DNA of 32,408 bases from CAZKCK01 sp964552325 (lineage in GTDB: Bacteria; Bacteroidota; Bacteroidia; Bacteroidales; TTA-H9): contig CAZKHA010000024.1 of assembly GCA_964552325.1 (NCBI GenBank), positions 1 to 32,408 on the forward strand, in the 5' to 3' direction. Positions within the stretch are counted from its first letter, which is position 1. Each line of letters begins with the position of its first letter. The translations under genes and the position numbers were made by a program. Positions 1 to 9,521 of this stretch are shown piece by piece. The notes under the pieces were generated by a model, which was given only the letters and a program-made list of their open reading frames with translations, had not been told where the DNA came from and did no database searches.

Positions 1-30
1 TCAATCACAATATCAAAAAACCCATTAAAA

Positions 31-414
31 ATGAAGATTTTAGATAACCTCAAGTACACAAACGACCACGAATGGATAAAAATTGAAGGCGACGAAGCTA
101 CCATTGGTGTAACCGATTTTGCCCAAAGCCAGTTGGGAGATATCGTTTTTGTGGAAGTTGAAACCGTTGGCGAAACCCTTGATAAAGGCGAAAGCTTTGG
201 TTCTATTGAAGCTGTAAAAACCGTTGAAGACATGTACATGCCTGTTTCTGGCGAAATTATTGAGTTTAACGATGAATTGACAACATCGCCTGACCTGATC
301 AACAAGGATCCGTATGTAAAAGGATGGGTGGTAAAAGTAAAAGTAAGCAACCCTGCTGAGTTGGATAACCTACTTGACGCTGCTGCTTACCAAGCATTGG
401 TTGATTCGTTATAA
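31..414 (+). CDS. gcvH: Glycine cleavage system H protein
   Basis: This is the lipoyl carrier of the glycine cleavage system. It shuttles the aminomethyl group between the P, T and L proteins in the cytoplasm. The 127-residue length is normal for the family. The N-terminal DHEWIKIEGDEATIGVTDFA stretch and the central GSIEAVKTVEDMYMPVSGE segment are the family hallmarks, and K63 is the lysine expected to carry lipoate. ATG at 31 is the only sensible start, because the family begins just before the DHEW motif. No Shine-Dalgarno sequence is visible, as is usual in Bacteroidota. The other gcv genes are not adjacent, so this copy is unlinked in this window. The VanZ-like gene starts 11 bp downstream and is probably co-transcribed. 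Confidence 0.97.
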   Translation: MKILDNLKYTNDHEWIKIEGDEATIGVTDFAQSQLGDIVFVEVETVGETLDKGESFGSIEAVKTVEDMYMPVSGEIIEFNDELTTSPDLINKDPYVKGWVVKVKVSNPAELDNLLDAAAYQALVDSL

Positions 415-425
415 GCACGGTATTC

Positions 426-845
426 TTGAGACCTACGAAGCGTATTCTCCAATTTCTTTTTAGAAGCTTCTGGCCTTCAATTATTTGGGTTGTCTCTATT
501 TTGGTTCTTACAGGAATACCCGGAACTATGTTGCCGGATGTGCCTAGGTTTATGAACTTGTTGCAACCCGATAAGCTAATACATATAGCGCTCTTTGGAA
601 TTTATGCGATACTGTTTGTTGGTACTTTAAAAGTAAAGTACGCTGGATCAAAGTTTTATGGCAGTATCAACGAAATCACCCTTTTCTCAGGAATTGTACT
701 CGCAGGAGTTTCTGAGTTAATGCAGCGATACATTGTTTGGGGCAGAAGTGGAAATATATACGATTTCATTGCCGATTGTATTGGATTAGCAGTTGGTATA
801 TATTTAGGAATCAGGTTAGTACGAAATTTGAAACTAGACTATTGA
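426..845 (+). CDS. VanZ-like family membrane protein
   Basis: A 139-residue integral membrane protein of the VanZ-like family. Four hydrophobic segments are visible, at roughly residues 14-30, 51-67, 86-103 and 115-133. Polar residues at the membrane edges (DKLIHIALFG, SELMQRYIVWGRSGNIYDFIAD) match the VanZ-like pattern. VanZ itself is linked to low-level teicoplanin resistance, but most chromosomal homologues have no known role, so no resistance function should be inferred. The start is TTG at 426: an in-frame stop lies at 402-404 and no ATG precedes the first membrane segment. It follows gcvH by 11 bp, an arrangement that suggests a shared transcript rather than a shared function. Confidence 0.85.
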   Translation: MRPTKRILQFLFRSFWPSIIWVVSILVLTGIPGTMLPDVPRFMNLLQPDKLIHIALFGIYAILFVGTLKVKYAGSKFYGSINEITLFSGIVLAGVSELMQRYIVWGRSGNIYDFIADCIGLAVGIYLGIRLVRNLKLDY

Positions 846-916
846 TTTGTCATAGAATATTTTATAATTTAGCGGTTTCATTCCGCACTCGAAATTTACT
901 TTAAAACTAACATACC

Positions 917-1597
917 ATGGTTGAAAAAAAATCAGCTAAAGCCGATCTGGAAAACAAGAAAGGCATGTTTGTTCAAATCGGGCTGATAGTTGCCTTAGGC
1001 CTTTGCCTCTTTGGGTTTGAGTACAAAACCTACGAAAAGAAAGAAGTAAACACCTACGAGCGAGCAGTGATAGAAACTGCTGAAGAGCAGGTAGAAATCA
1101 CCAAACAAGAAACACCCCCTCCAGCTGCTGTACCTCCACCACAAGTTACGGTGCTCAACATTGTTGAAAACGATGTTGAAATTGAGAACGACATTGAAAT
1201 CAACTCCGAAGCTGATGAAACTACCGAAGTACAAGAATATGTACCAGTTCAAAAAGCTAAAGAAGAAGAAATTGTAGAGGCTGAAGTGTTTACGGTGGTT
1301 GAGTCAATGCCTGATTTCCCCGGTGGCGATGCTGCCCGTATGAAATTCTTACAAGAAAACATTAAGTATCCTCAAATGGCTCGCGAAAGCAACATTTCTG
1401 GAACTGTATATGTTACATTCGTTGTTGAACCTTCTGGTGCCGTAACCGGTGTTCGCATACTTCGCGGAATTGGCGGTGGTTGCGATGAAGAAGCCATGCG
1501 CGTTATTAAGGCCATGCCCAAATGGAAAGCTGGTCAACAACGTGGCAAACCCGTTCGCGTTCAGTTCAACATGCCTATTAAGTTTACCTTGCAGTAA
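917..1597 (+). CDS. TonB-family energy transducer protein
   Basis: A 226-residue inner-membrane protein of the TonB type. A short basic cytoplasmic leader is followed by one membrane segment (about residues 17-34). Next comes an acidic periplasmic linker with two proline triplets near residues 67-76 (TPPPAAVPPP). A C-terminal TonB domain begins around residue 132, with FPGGDAARMKFLQENIKYP and GTVYVTFVVEPSGAVTGVRI as hallmarks. TonB proteins couple the proton-motive force to outer-membrane receptors; Bacteroidota carry many paralogues, and the receptor served here cannot be read from context. No exbB or exbD is present nearby. The gene starts 71 bp after the VanZ-like gene and ends just before a strong terminator, so it closes this transcription unit. 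Confidence 0.9.
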   Translation: MVEKKSAKADLENKKGMFVQIGLIVALGLCLFGFEYKTYEKKEVNTYERAVIETAEEQVEITKQETPPPAAVPPPQVTVLNIVENDVEIENDIEINSEADETTEVQEYVPVQKAKEEEIVEAEVFTVVESMPDFPGGDAARMKFLQENIKYPQMARESNISGTVYVTFVVEPSGAVTGVRILRGIGGGCDEEAMRVIKAMPKWKAGQQRGKPVRVQFNMPIKFTLQ

Positions 1598-1617
1598 ACC
1601 ATGTATAATCGTTATGA

Positions 1618-1648
1618 AAGCTGGCCTAGGATGGTCAGCTTTTTTTTT
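1618..1648 (+). terminator. Rho-independent terminator after the TonB gene
   Basis: A 9-bp stem AAGCTGGCC / GGTCAGCTT (one G-T wobble) with loop TAGGAT is followed by nine T residues (1640-1648). It starts 20 bp after the TonB-family stop codon and ends the gcvH to TonB unit. Confidence 0.85.
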
Positions 1649-1807
1649 GCTATTAAGCACATAAGTGACTTTAATCATCGCCCGATTTAGAAAATAGCCC
1701 AAAACAGATTAGCATAACACCCCGTCAACAGAAGTTTAGGCCAATTCGATTAGCCGATTAGAAATTTATTTTTCGAATTACCAGCGTAATTACCACACCT
1801 GTACGAA

Positions 1808-1838
1808 TTGTTAGTAACTCGAACTTCGTTTATATTTT
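1808..1838 (+). promoter_or_regulatory. Candidate dnaE promoter
   Basis: TTG (1808-1810), 20 bp, then TATATTTT (1831-1838) differs from the Bacteroidota TAnnTTTG box only at the last base. A second imperfect box, TACTTTTA, lies at 1871-1878 without a matching upstream element. Either could serve dnaE at 1922. Confidence 0.35.
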
Positions 1839-1921
1839 TCAACAATCCATCGTAGCCCTTTAGTTTTAGCTACTTTTATCGTCGGGGTATTAATCAAATT
1901 ATGCCTTGAAAATCAATAGAT

Positions 1922-4900
1922 ATGTCAGAATTCACCCACTTACACGTTCACACTCAGTTCTCGATACTTGATGGGGCTGCAAAAATAAAAACCTTAGTTA
2001 ACCATGCCAAAAAAATTGGGATGGATTCACTTGCAATTACTGACCATGGCAATATGTATGGTGTACTCCATTTTGTAAAAGCAGCCAAAGAAGCAGGCAT
2101 AAAACCCATTATTGGCATAGAAGCCTATGTGGCTTCTGGAAGCCGTTTCGAGAAAAACAACCGCGGATATCATTTAATTCTTTTGGCAAAGAACCACCAA
2201 GGTTACAAAAACTTATCAATTTTGAGCACCCTGGGTTTTAAGGAAGGCTACTATTACAATGGCCGCATCGACAAAGAATTGCTTAGGCAGTACCACGAAG
2301 GCATTATAGCCTCATCGGCCTGTTTGGGTGGCGAAATACCAAAAGCTATCATGCAGCACAGCATACAAAAAGCCGAGGAAGTGTTGTTGGAATACCTCGA
2401 TATTTTTGGGGATGACTTCTATCTAGAACTCATGCGACACGGAATACCCGAGCAAGAAACCGTGAACAAAGCCTTGTTGGAATTGAGCCAAAAGTTTGGC
2501 GTTAAAGTAATAGCCACCAACGATGTGCATTTTGTTGAAAAGGATAACTACGAAGCTCATCAAATACTTATTTGCCTAAACACTGACTCTAAACTTGACG
2601 AGGTGGAAGGCCTTGCCTACACCGGCAACGAATATTTAAAGTCAGCTACCGAAATGGAAGGATTATTTGAGGATTATCCTGAAGCCATTGCAAATACACG
2701 CGAGATAGTTGACAAGATAGAATCTTTTAACCTAGAACGACCTATCTTGTTGCCCCGCTTCCCACTTCCGCAGGGGTTTGAAGAAGAAAACGAATATTTG
2801 CGTTACCTCACCTATGAAGGTGCTAAAATAAAATACAAGGACCTTACCGAGGAAGTGGTAGATCGATTGGATTTTGAGCTCAATGTAATCAAGGACATGG
2901 GTTTCCCTGGGTACTTCCTCATTGTTCAAGACTTTATTAACCAGGCACGCAAGCTAGATGTTACGGTAGGCCCAGGCCGGGGCTCCGCTGCAGGTTCGGC
3001 AGTAGCATTTTGCACCGGTATCACCAATGTAGATCCTATAAAATATAACTTACTATTTGAGCGATTCCTGAACCCTGACCGGATTAGCATGCCCGATATT
3101 GATGTGGATTTTGATGATGAAGGCCGCGAACGCGTATTAGATTATGTGGTAAAAAAATATGGAGAAGACCATGTAGCTCAGATTGTTACATTTGGCACCA
3201 TGGCCGCAAAATCATCCATACGCGACGTGGCACGCGTTCTTAAACTGCCGCTACCCGAAGCCGACAGATTGGCCAAATTAGTGCCCGAGAAAGCTGGAAC
3301 CACACTCGAAGAGGCATTTAAGGATGTTCCCGAATTGCAGGAAGCACGCACCAAAGGTCAAGAACTTGTACAAAAAACCTTGGCTTTTGCCGAAATCCTT
3401 GAAGGCTCTTCACGCCATACTGGTACGCATGCTTGTGGAGTTATTATTGGCCCCGATGATTTAAAGAACCATATTCCGCTCGCCACACAAAAAGATTCGA
3501 AGCTTATGGTTACCCAATACGACGGGAAACTAGTTGAATCTGTAGGCATGCTAAAAATGGATTTCCTAGGTTTAAAAACACTCACAATTATACGCGAAGC
3601 AATATCTAATGTAAAGAAAACCAGTGGAATAAACATCGACATTGATGAACTTCCTTTGGATGACACTTTAACCTATGAGTTGTACCAAAAAGGCGAGACT
3701 ATAGGGACCTTTCAGTTTGAATCAGAAGGTATGAGGCAATACTTGCGCGATCTAAAGCCAACCGACATAGAAGATTTAATTGCTATGAACGCCCTCTACA
3801 GACCGGGACCCATGCAATACATCCCGTTGTTCGTAAATCGCAAGCACGGCCGCGAACCCATTGAATACCCACATGAAATGCTAAAAGGCATCCTAGAGCC
3901 AACCAAGGGCATCATGGTTTATCAGGAACAGATTATGCAAGCCGCACAAATTATGGGAGGGTTTAGCTTAGGCAAAGCCGATTTACTGCGCAGGGCTATG
4001 GGTAAAAAACAAAAGGATGAGATGGAAAAACAAAGGGCCGTTTTTATTCAAGGGGCACTCGAAAAAGGTGTAAGTGAGCAAAAGGCCAAAGAAGTTTTTG
4101 AGACCATGGAGAAATTTGCCGATTACGGCTTCAACCGTTCCCATTCTGCAGCCTATTCCATCGTGGCCTATCAAACGGGTTACCTAAAAGCACATTATCC
4201 GGCTGAATACATGGCCGCCGTACTTACGCACAATCTGGGTGAAATTAAAAAGCTTACATTCTTTATTGATGAATGTCAACGCCTTGGCATTGCTGTACTT
4301 GGCCCAGACCTAAATGAAAGCGACCGCAACTTTTTCGTCAACAAAAAAGGCGAAATCCGTTTTGGCTTGGCCGCCATTAAAGGAGTTGGCGAAAATGCTG
4401 TACGCCATATCATCGACGAACGCGAAAACAACGGGGCGTACAGCAGCCTAATGGATTTCTTAACACGGGCTAACTTACGGACGGTAAATCGCAAATCGCT
4501 TGAAGCATTGGCCTGTGCAGGCGCACTCGATTGTTTTAGCGGCACACATAGGGCTCAATACTTTTATCAAGAAAAGCCTGAAGACACCACCTTCCTTGAA
4601 AGAATCATACGACATGCCAACATCTTTCAAGATAAGAAAAACAACTCACAGGTGTCGCTATTTGGTGAGATTGAAGAATATCGCCTTCCCGAGATAGAAA
4701 TGCCACAATGTACGCCTTGGTCAAATACCGAACGCTTAAAAAAAGAAAAAGAAGTAACCGGATTCTACATCTCTGGGCACCCTTTGAATGAATATAAAAT
4801 TGAAATTGAGAATTTTACCAATGTAAGCATTGGCGATTTTAAGGACGACCTAAAACCATTTAAAGACAAGGAATTTATTTTTGCAGGTATGGTATCCAAT

Positions 4901-5380
4901 GCTAAACACAAAACGACAACTACTAACAAACCTTTTGGCTCATTTACTATTGAAGACCTTAATGACACCACCTCGCTAGTCATGTTTTCAGAAGACTACC
5001 TTAAACACAGGCATTTAATAGCCGATGAACGCAGTTTACTTATCAAAGCCAAGGCAGTACCAAGGTATAACTCATCCGACACCCTTGAAATTAAAATACT
5101 TGGAATGTGGCTCCTTTCAGAAGTGCTTGAAAAGTTCACCAACGAAATCCTGCTTTTTATCTACTTGAACGATGTAAACGACAACCTCATTGCCAAACTC
5201 GAGGCCCTTGTAAACGCCTATCCAGGATCGAACAAGGTTAAATTTCAGGTAATTGATGTAGCCGATAAGATTAGCATAAATTTGAACCCCAAAAAGGTAA
5301 GCGTAAATGCACCCGATTTCCTTAAAGCCATCAAAAAATTGGACAAGGTTAAATTCAAGATTACCCGTAAAGTATTTTAA
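1922..5380 (+). CDS. dnaE: DNA polymerase III subunit alpha
   Basis: The catalytic alpha subunit of the replicative DNA polymerase III, 1152 residues, within the normal range for DnaE. The N-terminal PHP domain opens with THLHVHTQFSILDGAAKIKT and keeps the LAITDHGNMYG motif. The C-family polymerase palm contains PGRGSAAGS and PDIDVDFDDE, with catalytic aspartates D392 and D394. The third is D547 in KMDFLGLKTLT. The C-terminal region carries a helix-hairpin-helix segment and an OB fold around FIFAGMVSN...FGSFTIEDL. The start ATG lies directly before the conserved SEFTHLHVHT, so it is secure. trxA follows 76 bp later and probably has its own promoter. I see no insertion, intein or truncation. 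Confidence 0.98.
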   Translation: MSEFTHLHVHTQFSILDGAAKIKTLVNHAKKIGMDSLAITDHGNMYGVLHFVKAAKEAGIKPIIGIEAYVASGSRFEKNNRGYHLILLAKNHQGYKNLSILSTLGFKEGYYYNGRIDKELLRQYHEGIIASSACLGGEIPKAIMQHSIQKAEEVLLEYLDIFGDDFYLELMRHGIPEQETVNKALLELSQKFGVKVIATNDVHFVEKDNYEAHQILICLNTDSKLDEVEGLAYTGNEYLKSATEMEGLFEDYPEAIANTREIVDKIESFNLERPILLPRFPLPQGFEEENEYLRYLTYEGAKIKYKDLTEEVVDRLDFELNVIKDMGFPGYFLIVQDFINQARKLDVTVGPGRGSAAGSAVAFCTGITNVDPIKYNLLFERFLNPDRISMPDIDVDFDDEGRERVLDYVVKKYGEDHVAQIVTFGTMAAKSSIRDVARVLKLPLPEADRLAKLVPEKAGTTLEEAFKDVPELQEARTKGQELVQKTLAFAEILEGSSRHTGTHACGVIIGPDDLKNHIPLATQKDSKLMVTQYDGKLVESVGMLKMDFLGLKTLTIIREAISNVKKTSGINIDIDELPLDDTLTYELYQKGETIGTFQFESEGMRQYLRDLKPTDIEDLIAMNALYRPGPMQYIPLFVNRKHGREPIEYPHEMLKGILEPTKGIMVYQEQIMQAAQIMGGFSLGKADLLRRAMGKKQKDEMEKQRAVFIQGALEKGVSEQKAKEVFETMEKFADYGFNRSHSAAYSIVAYQTGYLKAHYPAEYMAAVLTHNLGEIKKLTFFIDECQRLGIAVLGPDLNESDRNFFVNKKGEIRFGLAAIKGVGENAVRHIIDERENNGAYSSLMDFLTRANLRTVNRKSLEALACAGALDCFSGTHRAQYFYQEKPEDTTFLERIIRHANIFQDKKNNSQVSLFGEIEEYRLPEIEMPQCTPWSNTERLKKEKEVTGFYISGHPLNEYKIEIENFTNVSIGDFKDDLKPFKDKEFIFAGMVSNAKHKTTTTNKPFGSFTIEDLNDTTSLVMFSEDYLKHRHLIADERSLLIKAKAVPRYNSSDTLEIKILGMWLLSEVLEKFTNEILLFIYLNDVNDNLIAKLEALVNAYPGSNKVKFQVIDVADKISINLNPKKVSVNAPDFLKAIKKLDKVKFKITRKVF

Positions 5381-5418
5381 GTTTTTCGCATTTACATGCC
5401 CTTAGAAGTATTTTTTAG

Positions 5419-5426
5419 TAATTTTG
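5419..5426 (+). promoter_or_regulatory. Candidate trxA promoter -7 box
   Basis: TAATTTTG matches the Bacteroidota TAnnTTTG box exactly and lies 30 bp before the trxA start codon. No good TTG element lies at the usual distance upstream (only TTTACA near 5391), so this is a tentative call. Confidence 0.4.
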
Positions 5427-5456
5427 GCGTCAGCATACATTTAATACTATTATATT

Positions 5457-5774
5457 ATGGCACTTACTTTCACAGATCAGAATTTTGAAGAAATGGTTTT
5501 AAAATCAGACAAACCAGTTATTGTTGACTTTTGGGCAGAGTGGTGCGGACCTTGCCGCATGGTTGGCCCAATCATCACCGAAATGGCTGGCGAATATGAG
5601 GGAAAAGCCTTAATAGGAAAAGTGGACGTTGACAGCAATCCTAATGTTGCTACCCAATTCAAGGTTAGGAATATACCCACCATCCTGTTCTTCAAAAACG
5701 GTGAAGTTGTTGACAAACAAGTTGGGGCTGTCCCCAAGGCGGTTTTAGCTTCAAAGCTCGAGCAACTTCTCTAA
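5457..5774 (+). CDS. trxA: Thioredoxin
   Basis: A 105-residue thioredoxin, the standard length. It reduces protein disulfides in the cytoplasm, using electrons from thioredoxin reductase, which is not in this window. The active site WCGPC places the redox cysteines at C30 and C33. The cis-proline loop (VRNIPTILFF) and the preceding PVIVDFWAEW strand are intact. No signal peptide is present. It follows dnaE in the same direction by 76 bp, with an exact TAnnTTTG box in the gap, so it is likely to be transcribed independently. A hairpin lies 22 bp after the stop. Confidence 0.97.
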   Translation: MALTFTDQNFEEMVLKSDKPVIVDFWAEWCGPCRMVGPIITEMAGEYEGKALIGKVDVDSNPNVATQFKVRNIPTILFFKNGEVVDKQVGAVPKAVLASKLEQLL

Positions 5775-6090
5775 GAATCTGCTAAAACACGCAACTACAG
5801 CCCTTCCTCTCAACATAGAGGGTGGGCTGTATGCGTATGTGGAATAAATATGCTGATACTTGCCTAGAGCCCGTGCTGGCGTTAAGTATTAGGCCAGCGC
5901 ATTTGCCATGCACGTGCAATAAAGCCCGTGTAAGCACATCGGATGTCGATGCAAAAAGGAAGTCCTTTAGAAAAATTGGGATAATTTGATTAAACTAATG
6001 ATTTACTATGCATTACCTATTGGAGCGAACTTTTTATATCCCAAAATACAACTTTGTTAATTTGAAAGCCAATACGAATAAAAAATAGCT
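5775..6090. other. Structured gene-free region between trxA and the DUF58 gene
   Basis: This 316-bp gap has no credible ORF but several inverted repeats. A two-part hairpin lies at 5797-5830. An 8-bp stem GTGCTGGC / GCCAGCGC (one G-T pair) with a 12-base loop lies at 5873-5900. A perfect palindrome TGCACGTGCA lies at 5909-5918. GCCCGTG occurs twice (5869-5875 and 5924-5930). It could be a degenerate repeat element, a small RNA or a trxA 3' region; the sequence does not decide. Confidence 0.5.
5797..5830 (+). terminator. Hairpin after trxA, possible terminator without a T-tract
   Basis: ACAGCCC / GGGCTGT and CCTCT / AGAGG form two perfect stacked stems, separated by a 2x2 internal loop (TT/GT) and closed by the loop CAACAT. 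No T run follows, so it may protect the trxA mRNA 3' end or terminate inefficiently. Confidence 0.5.
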
Positions 6091-7026
6091 ATGCCGATTA
6101 CGATTGATCAGAATAGGATTCAGCCCCTAACCCGCCTCGAGTTCTTCGCAAAACAGGTGGTAGAAGGGTTTATTACAGGGCTGCACAAAAGCCCCTATCA
6201 TGGCTTTTCGGTGGAATTTGCCGAACACCGGCTTTACAATCCAGGAGAATCGACACGAAACATTGATTGGAAACTTTTTGGGCGAACCGACAAACTCTTT
6301 GTAAAACGATACGAAGAAGAGACCAACCTGCGATGCCAATTGGTAATTGACAATTCGGCTTCGATGCACTTTCCAAAAAGGAATAAATTAAGCATCGATT
6401 CACCCGACAAGATGCTCTTCTCAGTGTATGCCGCAGCTGTTTTGATGTATTTATTTAAAAAACAGCGCGATGCTGTTGGCCTCACGGTTTTTTCCGATAA
6501 AACTGACTTAACTACACCCGCCCGTTCCAATGCTGTACACTTGCAGCATCTTTTCAGCCAGTTGCAGAACCTCGCTGATGTTCCTAAATCAAGTGAGACT
6601 CAAACCACATCTGCCGCCGAAGCTATCCACTACCTGGCCGAAACCATCCACAAACGCTCGCTGATTGTTATTTTTAGCGACATGTTCGACACTTCAGCAA
6701 ATGCTGACGATCTATTTAATGCCTTGCAACATTTAAAGCACAACAAACACGAAGTCATACTATTTCATACAGTTGATAAATCATTGGAGCTTGATTTTGG
6801 GTTTGAGAACCGTCCTTACCGCTTTATTGACGTTGAAACAGGAGAAGAAATAAAGGTGAATGCAGCCGAAATTAGAGAGCACTATTTAAAGGGCATGCAT
6901 GATTTTGTTGCTGAATTGAAGTTAAAATGCGGCCAATATCGCATTGATTTTGTTGAAACGGATATCAATGGAGGATTTGAACAAATCTTGCTCCCCTATT
7001 TGGTAAAACGCGGTAAGTTGTATTAG
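6091..7026 (+). CDS. DUF58 domain-containing protein (vWA-like)
   Basis: A 311-residue DUF58-family protein. The family hallmark lies at residues 49-76 (YNPGESTRNIDWKLFGR, then DKLFVKRYEEE). It is followed by a von Willebrand A-like fold with a metal-site motif D87-N-S89-A-S91 in LVIDNSASM. No membrane segment is visible, unlike the longer DUF58 proteins with N-terminal membrane helices. DUF58 proteins usually pair with MoxR-type AAA ATPases and BatA/B-type proteins, often in chaperone-like or cell-envelope roles, but no such partner is adjacent here. mutS2 starts 25 bp downstream, so the two may share a transcript. The specific function is not known. Confidence 0.9.
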   Translation: MPITIDQNRIQPLTRLEFFAKQVVEGFITGLHKSPYHGFSVEFAEHRLYNPGESTRNIDWKLFGRTDKLFVKRYEEETNLRCQLVIDNSASMHFPKRNKLSIDSPDKMLFSVYAAAVLMYLFKKQRDAVGLTVFSDKTDLTTPARSNAVHLQHLFSQLQNLADVPKSSETQTTSAAEAIHYLAETIHKRSLIVIFSDMFDTSANADDLFNALQHLKHNKHEVILFHTVDKSLELDFGFENRPYRFIDVETGEEIKVNAAEIREHYLKGMHDFVAELKLKCGQYRIDFVETDINGGFEQILLPYLVKRGKLY

Positions 7027-7051
7027 TAATGTTTTTGTAAATCCTTTCGTT

Positions 7052-9478
7052 TTGATTTATCCCCGAAATTTCGAGCAAAAGACAGGTTTTGATGAGATTC
7101 GTAGGTTAGTGGCAGCTGAGTGCTCAGGACCTATCGGACGCAAGTTTGTTGAAAAAATGGAGTTTGTGATTGATTTTAAACTGGTAACAAAGCTCCTGTC
7201 GCAAACCGATGAGATGCGAAACATCCTTATCGAAGAAGTCTCGTTTCCCTCACAAGATTATTATGACCTTATCCCAGAACTTCAACGTATTAGACCCGAA
7301 GGCACGTTTATGGAAGCCGAATACCTTCCTGAGTTGCGCCTTTCGCTGCTTACATTGACCCAACTTTTGGCTTTTTTTGTAAACCGTGACGACCAAAAGT
7401 ACCCGAGCCTGAGTGATCTTAGCCTGCCCATTATATTAGAACCAGCCATACTAAAAGAACTTAACAGGATATTGGACGAACGTGGTGCTATTGCTGATAA
7501 TGCTTCGCCTAAACTTGCCGAAATACGCAAAGATATCCTCAAAAAGACAGCCCAAGCACAACGTAAGCTTTTAGATATGTTGGGAGTGGCTAAAAAATCG
7601 GGCTGGACAGCCGAAGACACCGAACCCAGCATACGCAACGGACGATTGGTCATCCCCGTTTCATCTGGCAACAAGCGCCGCATTAAAGGCTTCATACACG
7701 ATGAATCAGCTACTGGTCAAACGGCCTATGTTGAGCCCGAAGAAGTTTTTGAAATCAACAACGACATCCGTGAACTCGAAAACGACGAACGCCGCGAAAT
7801 CATTCGCATACTTACTGCTTTCAGTAGCCACCTTAGACCTCATTTGCCAAACCTCCATCAAGCTTATCTGTATCTCGGAATCATCGATTTTATACGGGCA
7901 AAGGCTCGGTTCGCGCTAAAAACAAACGCACACAAACCCCTGCTAAACAACAAACCCTTGATTGGTTGGCTTGATGCTGTCCATCCCTTGCTTTACCTTT
8001 CGCTCAAAGCCCAAAAAAAGGAAGTTGTTCCCTTGCAAATTGACTTAAGCAAAAGCCAACGCATACTCATCATCTCAGGGCCCAATGCAGGTGGTAAATC
8101 GGTTTGCCTCAAGACCTTAGGACTTGTTCAGTATATGCTTCAATGCGGCATGTTGGTTCCTTTGCGGCCAACTTCCGAAACGGGTATCTTTTCGGATATT
8201 TTCATCGACATTGGTGATGAACAATCCCTTGAGAACGATTTAAGCACTTACAGCTCGCATTTGCTTAACATGAAGCATTTTATGGCTCATGCAAGAAATC
8301 ATACCTTATTCTTGATTGATGAACTTGGTACAGGCACCGAACCGCGCTTGGGTGGCGCCATTGCCGAAGCCATGATCGAAAAACTGAGCAGCCGAAATGC
8401 TTTTGGCGTAATTACAACGCACTATGCTAACCTTAAGCTACTTGAAGGAAAAGTGGATGGTGTTGTGAATGGCGCCATGCTTTTTGACACACGCGTGATG
8501 CAACCACTTTTTAAGTTACGTATTGGCAAGCCAGGGTCTTCGTTTGCATTTGAAATTGCCCGAAAAATGGGTTTGCCTGCCGATGTGCTAAAAAATGCTG
8601 CCGAAAAATCGGGAGAAACACAACTCTCGTTTGACCAACAATTGCAGCAACTCGAACTCGAAAAAAACGAGCTGGAGAAAAAACGGCAAGAACTTTTGGT
8701 GGCCGATCAACTGCTTACGGATACGCTAGCAAAATACCAAGCACTGTACAACAAACTCGAGAAGGAGAAGAAGGAGGTACTGAAAGTGGCTAAAGAGCAA
8801 GCAAGTGTTGTTGTTAAAAATGCTAACAAGTTAATTGAGAATACTATTCAGGAAATTAGAAAGGTGCAGGCTGAAAAAGGAATTACCAAAAAGCTACGCG
8901 AAGAACTTAAAAAAGAGGAAATAAGCCTACAAAATGCTGCGGATAATGAGGACGTGAACGAAATACAGCTTGTGCCAGTACCACAACCCCAAGTTCTAAT
9001 CACCCCTGAAGACAAGACCATTCATACAGGAGATGCGGTTAAAATAAAAGGTCAAGATGCTGTGGGTGAAGTAGTTTCAATAAAAAACGATGACGTGGTA
9101 GTTTCGTTTAATTCCGTAACCCTGAATACCACACTTAACAGGCTTAAAAAAGTAAGCAGATCCGAAATCCGGCAAACCGAAAAGCGCAGATACACTGGCT
9201 CAATTTCGGAACAAATAAATGAGAAACTTGCGCATTTTAATTTAACGGTTGATGTGCGCGGCAAAAAAGCCGATGAAGCACTCGAACGTGTAACGCATTA
9301 TTTGGATGAAGCCTTGCTGCTTGGCATACACGAAGTTAGGATACTTCATGGCAAGGGTGATGGGGTGTTAAGATCCATTATTCGCGACAAGCTTTTAACC
9401 CTGAGCGATGTAAAACAGTTTAAAGACGAACGGCTTGAACAAGGCGGAGCAGGTATTACTGTTGTAATGTTAAAATAA
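7052..9478 (+). CDS. mutS2: Endonuclease MutS2
   Basis: An 808-residue MutS2 protein, normal length. MutS2 acts on branched DNA and stalled ribosomes in studied bacteria and is distinct from mismatch-repair MutS. Visible domains are an N-terminal core and lever region, then a MutS-type ATPase with Walker A GPNAGGKS at 343-350 and Walker B LIDELGTGTEP with D423 and E424. A long charged coiled coil follows (about 520-640). A C-terminal Smr nuclease domain has VDVRGKKADEA and the HGKGDGVL motif. The likely start is TTG at 7052, because the conserved N-terminus (IYPRNFEQKTGFDEIR) begins immediately after it and no ATG is available upstream. It lies between the DUF58 and HD-domain genes with short gaps. 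Confidence 0.95.
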   Translation: MIYPRNFEQKTGFDEIRRLVAAECSGPIGRKFVEKMEFVIDFKLVTKLLSQTDEMRNILIEEVSFPSQDYYDLIPELQRIRPEGTFMEAEYLPELRLSLLTLTQLLAFFVNRDDQKYPSLSDLSLPIILEPAILKELNRILDERGAIADNASPKLAEIRKDILKKTAQAQRKLLDMLGVAKKSGWTAEDTEPSIRNGRLVIPVSSGNKRRIKGFIHDESATGQTAYVEPEEVFEINNDIRELENDERREIIRILTAFSSHLRPHLPNLHQAYLYLGIIDFIRAKARFALKTNAHKPLLNNKPLIGWLDAVHPLLYLSLKAQKKEVVPLQIDLSKSQRILIISGPNAGGKSVCLKTLGLVQYMLQCGMLVPLRPTSETGIFSDIFIDIGDEQSLENDLSTYSSHLLNMKHFMAHARNHTLFLIDELGTGTEPRLGGAIAEAMIEKLSSRNAFGVITTHYANLKLLEGKVDGVVNGAMLFDTRVMQPLFKLRIGKPGSSFAFEIARKMGLPADVLKNAAEKSGETQLSFDQQLQQLELEKNELEKKRQELLVADQLLTDTLAKYQALYNKLEKEKKEVLKVAKEQASVVVKNANKLIENTIQEIRKVQAEKGITKKLREELKKEEISLQNAADNEDVNEIQLVPVPQPQVLITPEDKTIHTGDAVKIKGQDAVGEVVSIKNDDVVVSFNSVTLNTTLNRLKKVSRSEIRQTEKRRYTGSISEQINEKLAHFNLTVDVRGKKADEALERVTHYLDEALLLGIHEVRILHGKGDGVLRSIIRDKLLTLSDVKQFKDERLEQGGAGITVVMLK

Positions 9479-9521
9479 TCAAGTTTTTAAGCCTAATTGT
9501 GAATCCTTATCCCTTAATGCA

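Larger units (their letters stand above)
1598..1921. other. Intergenic region between the TonB gene and dnaE
   Basis: This 324-bp gap holds the terminator at 1618-1648 and candidate dnaE promoter elements at 1808-1838 and 1871-1878. I found no convincing gene or RNA in it. Confidence 0.6.
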
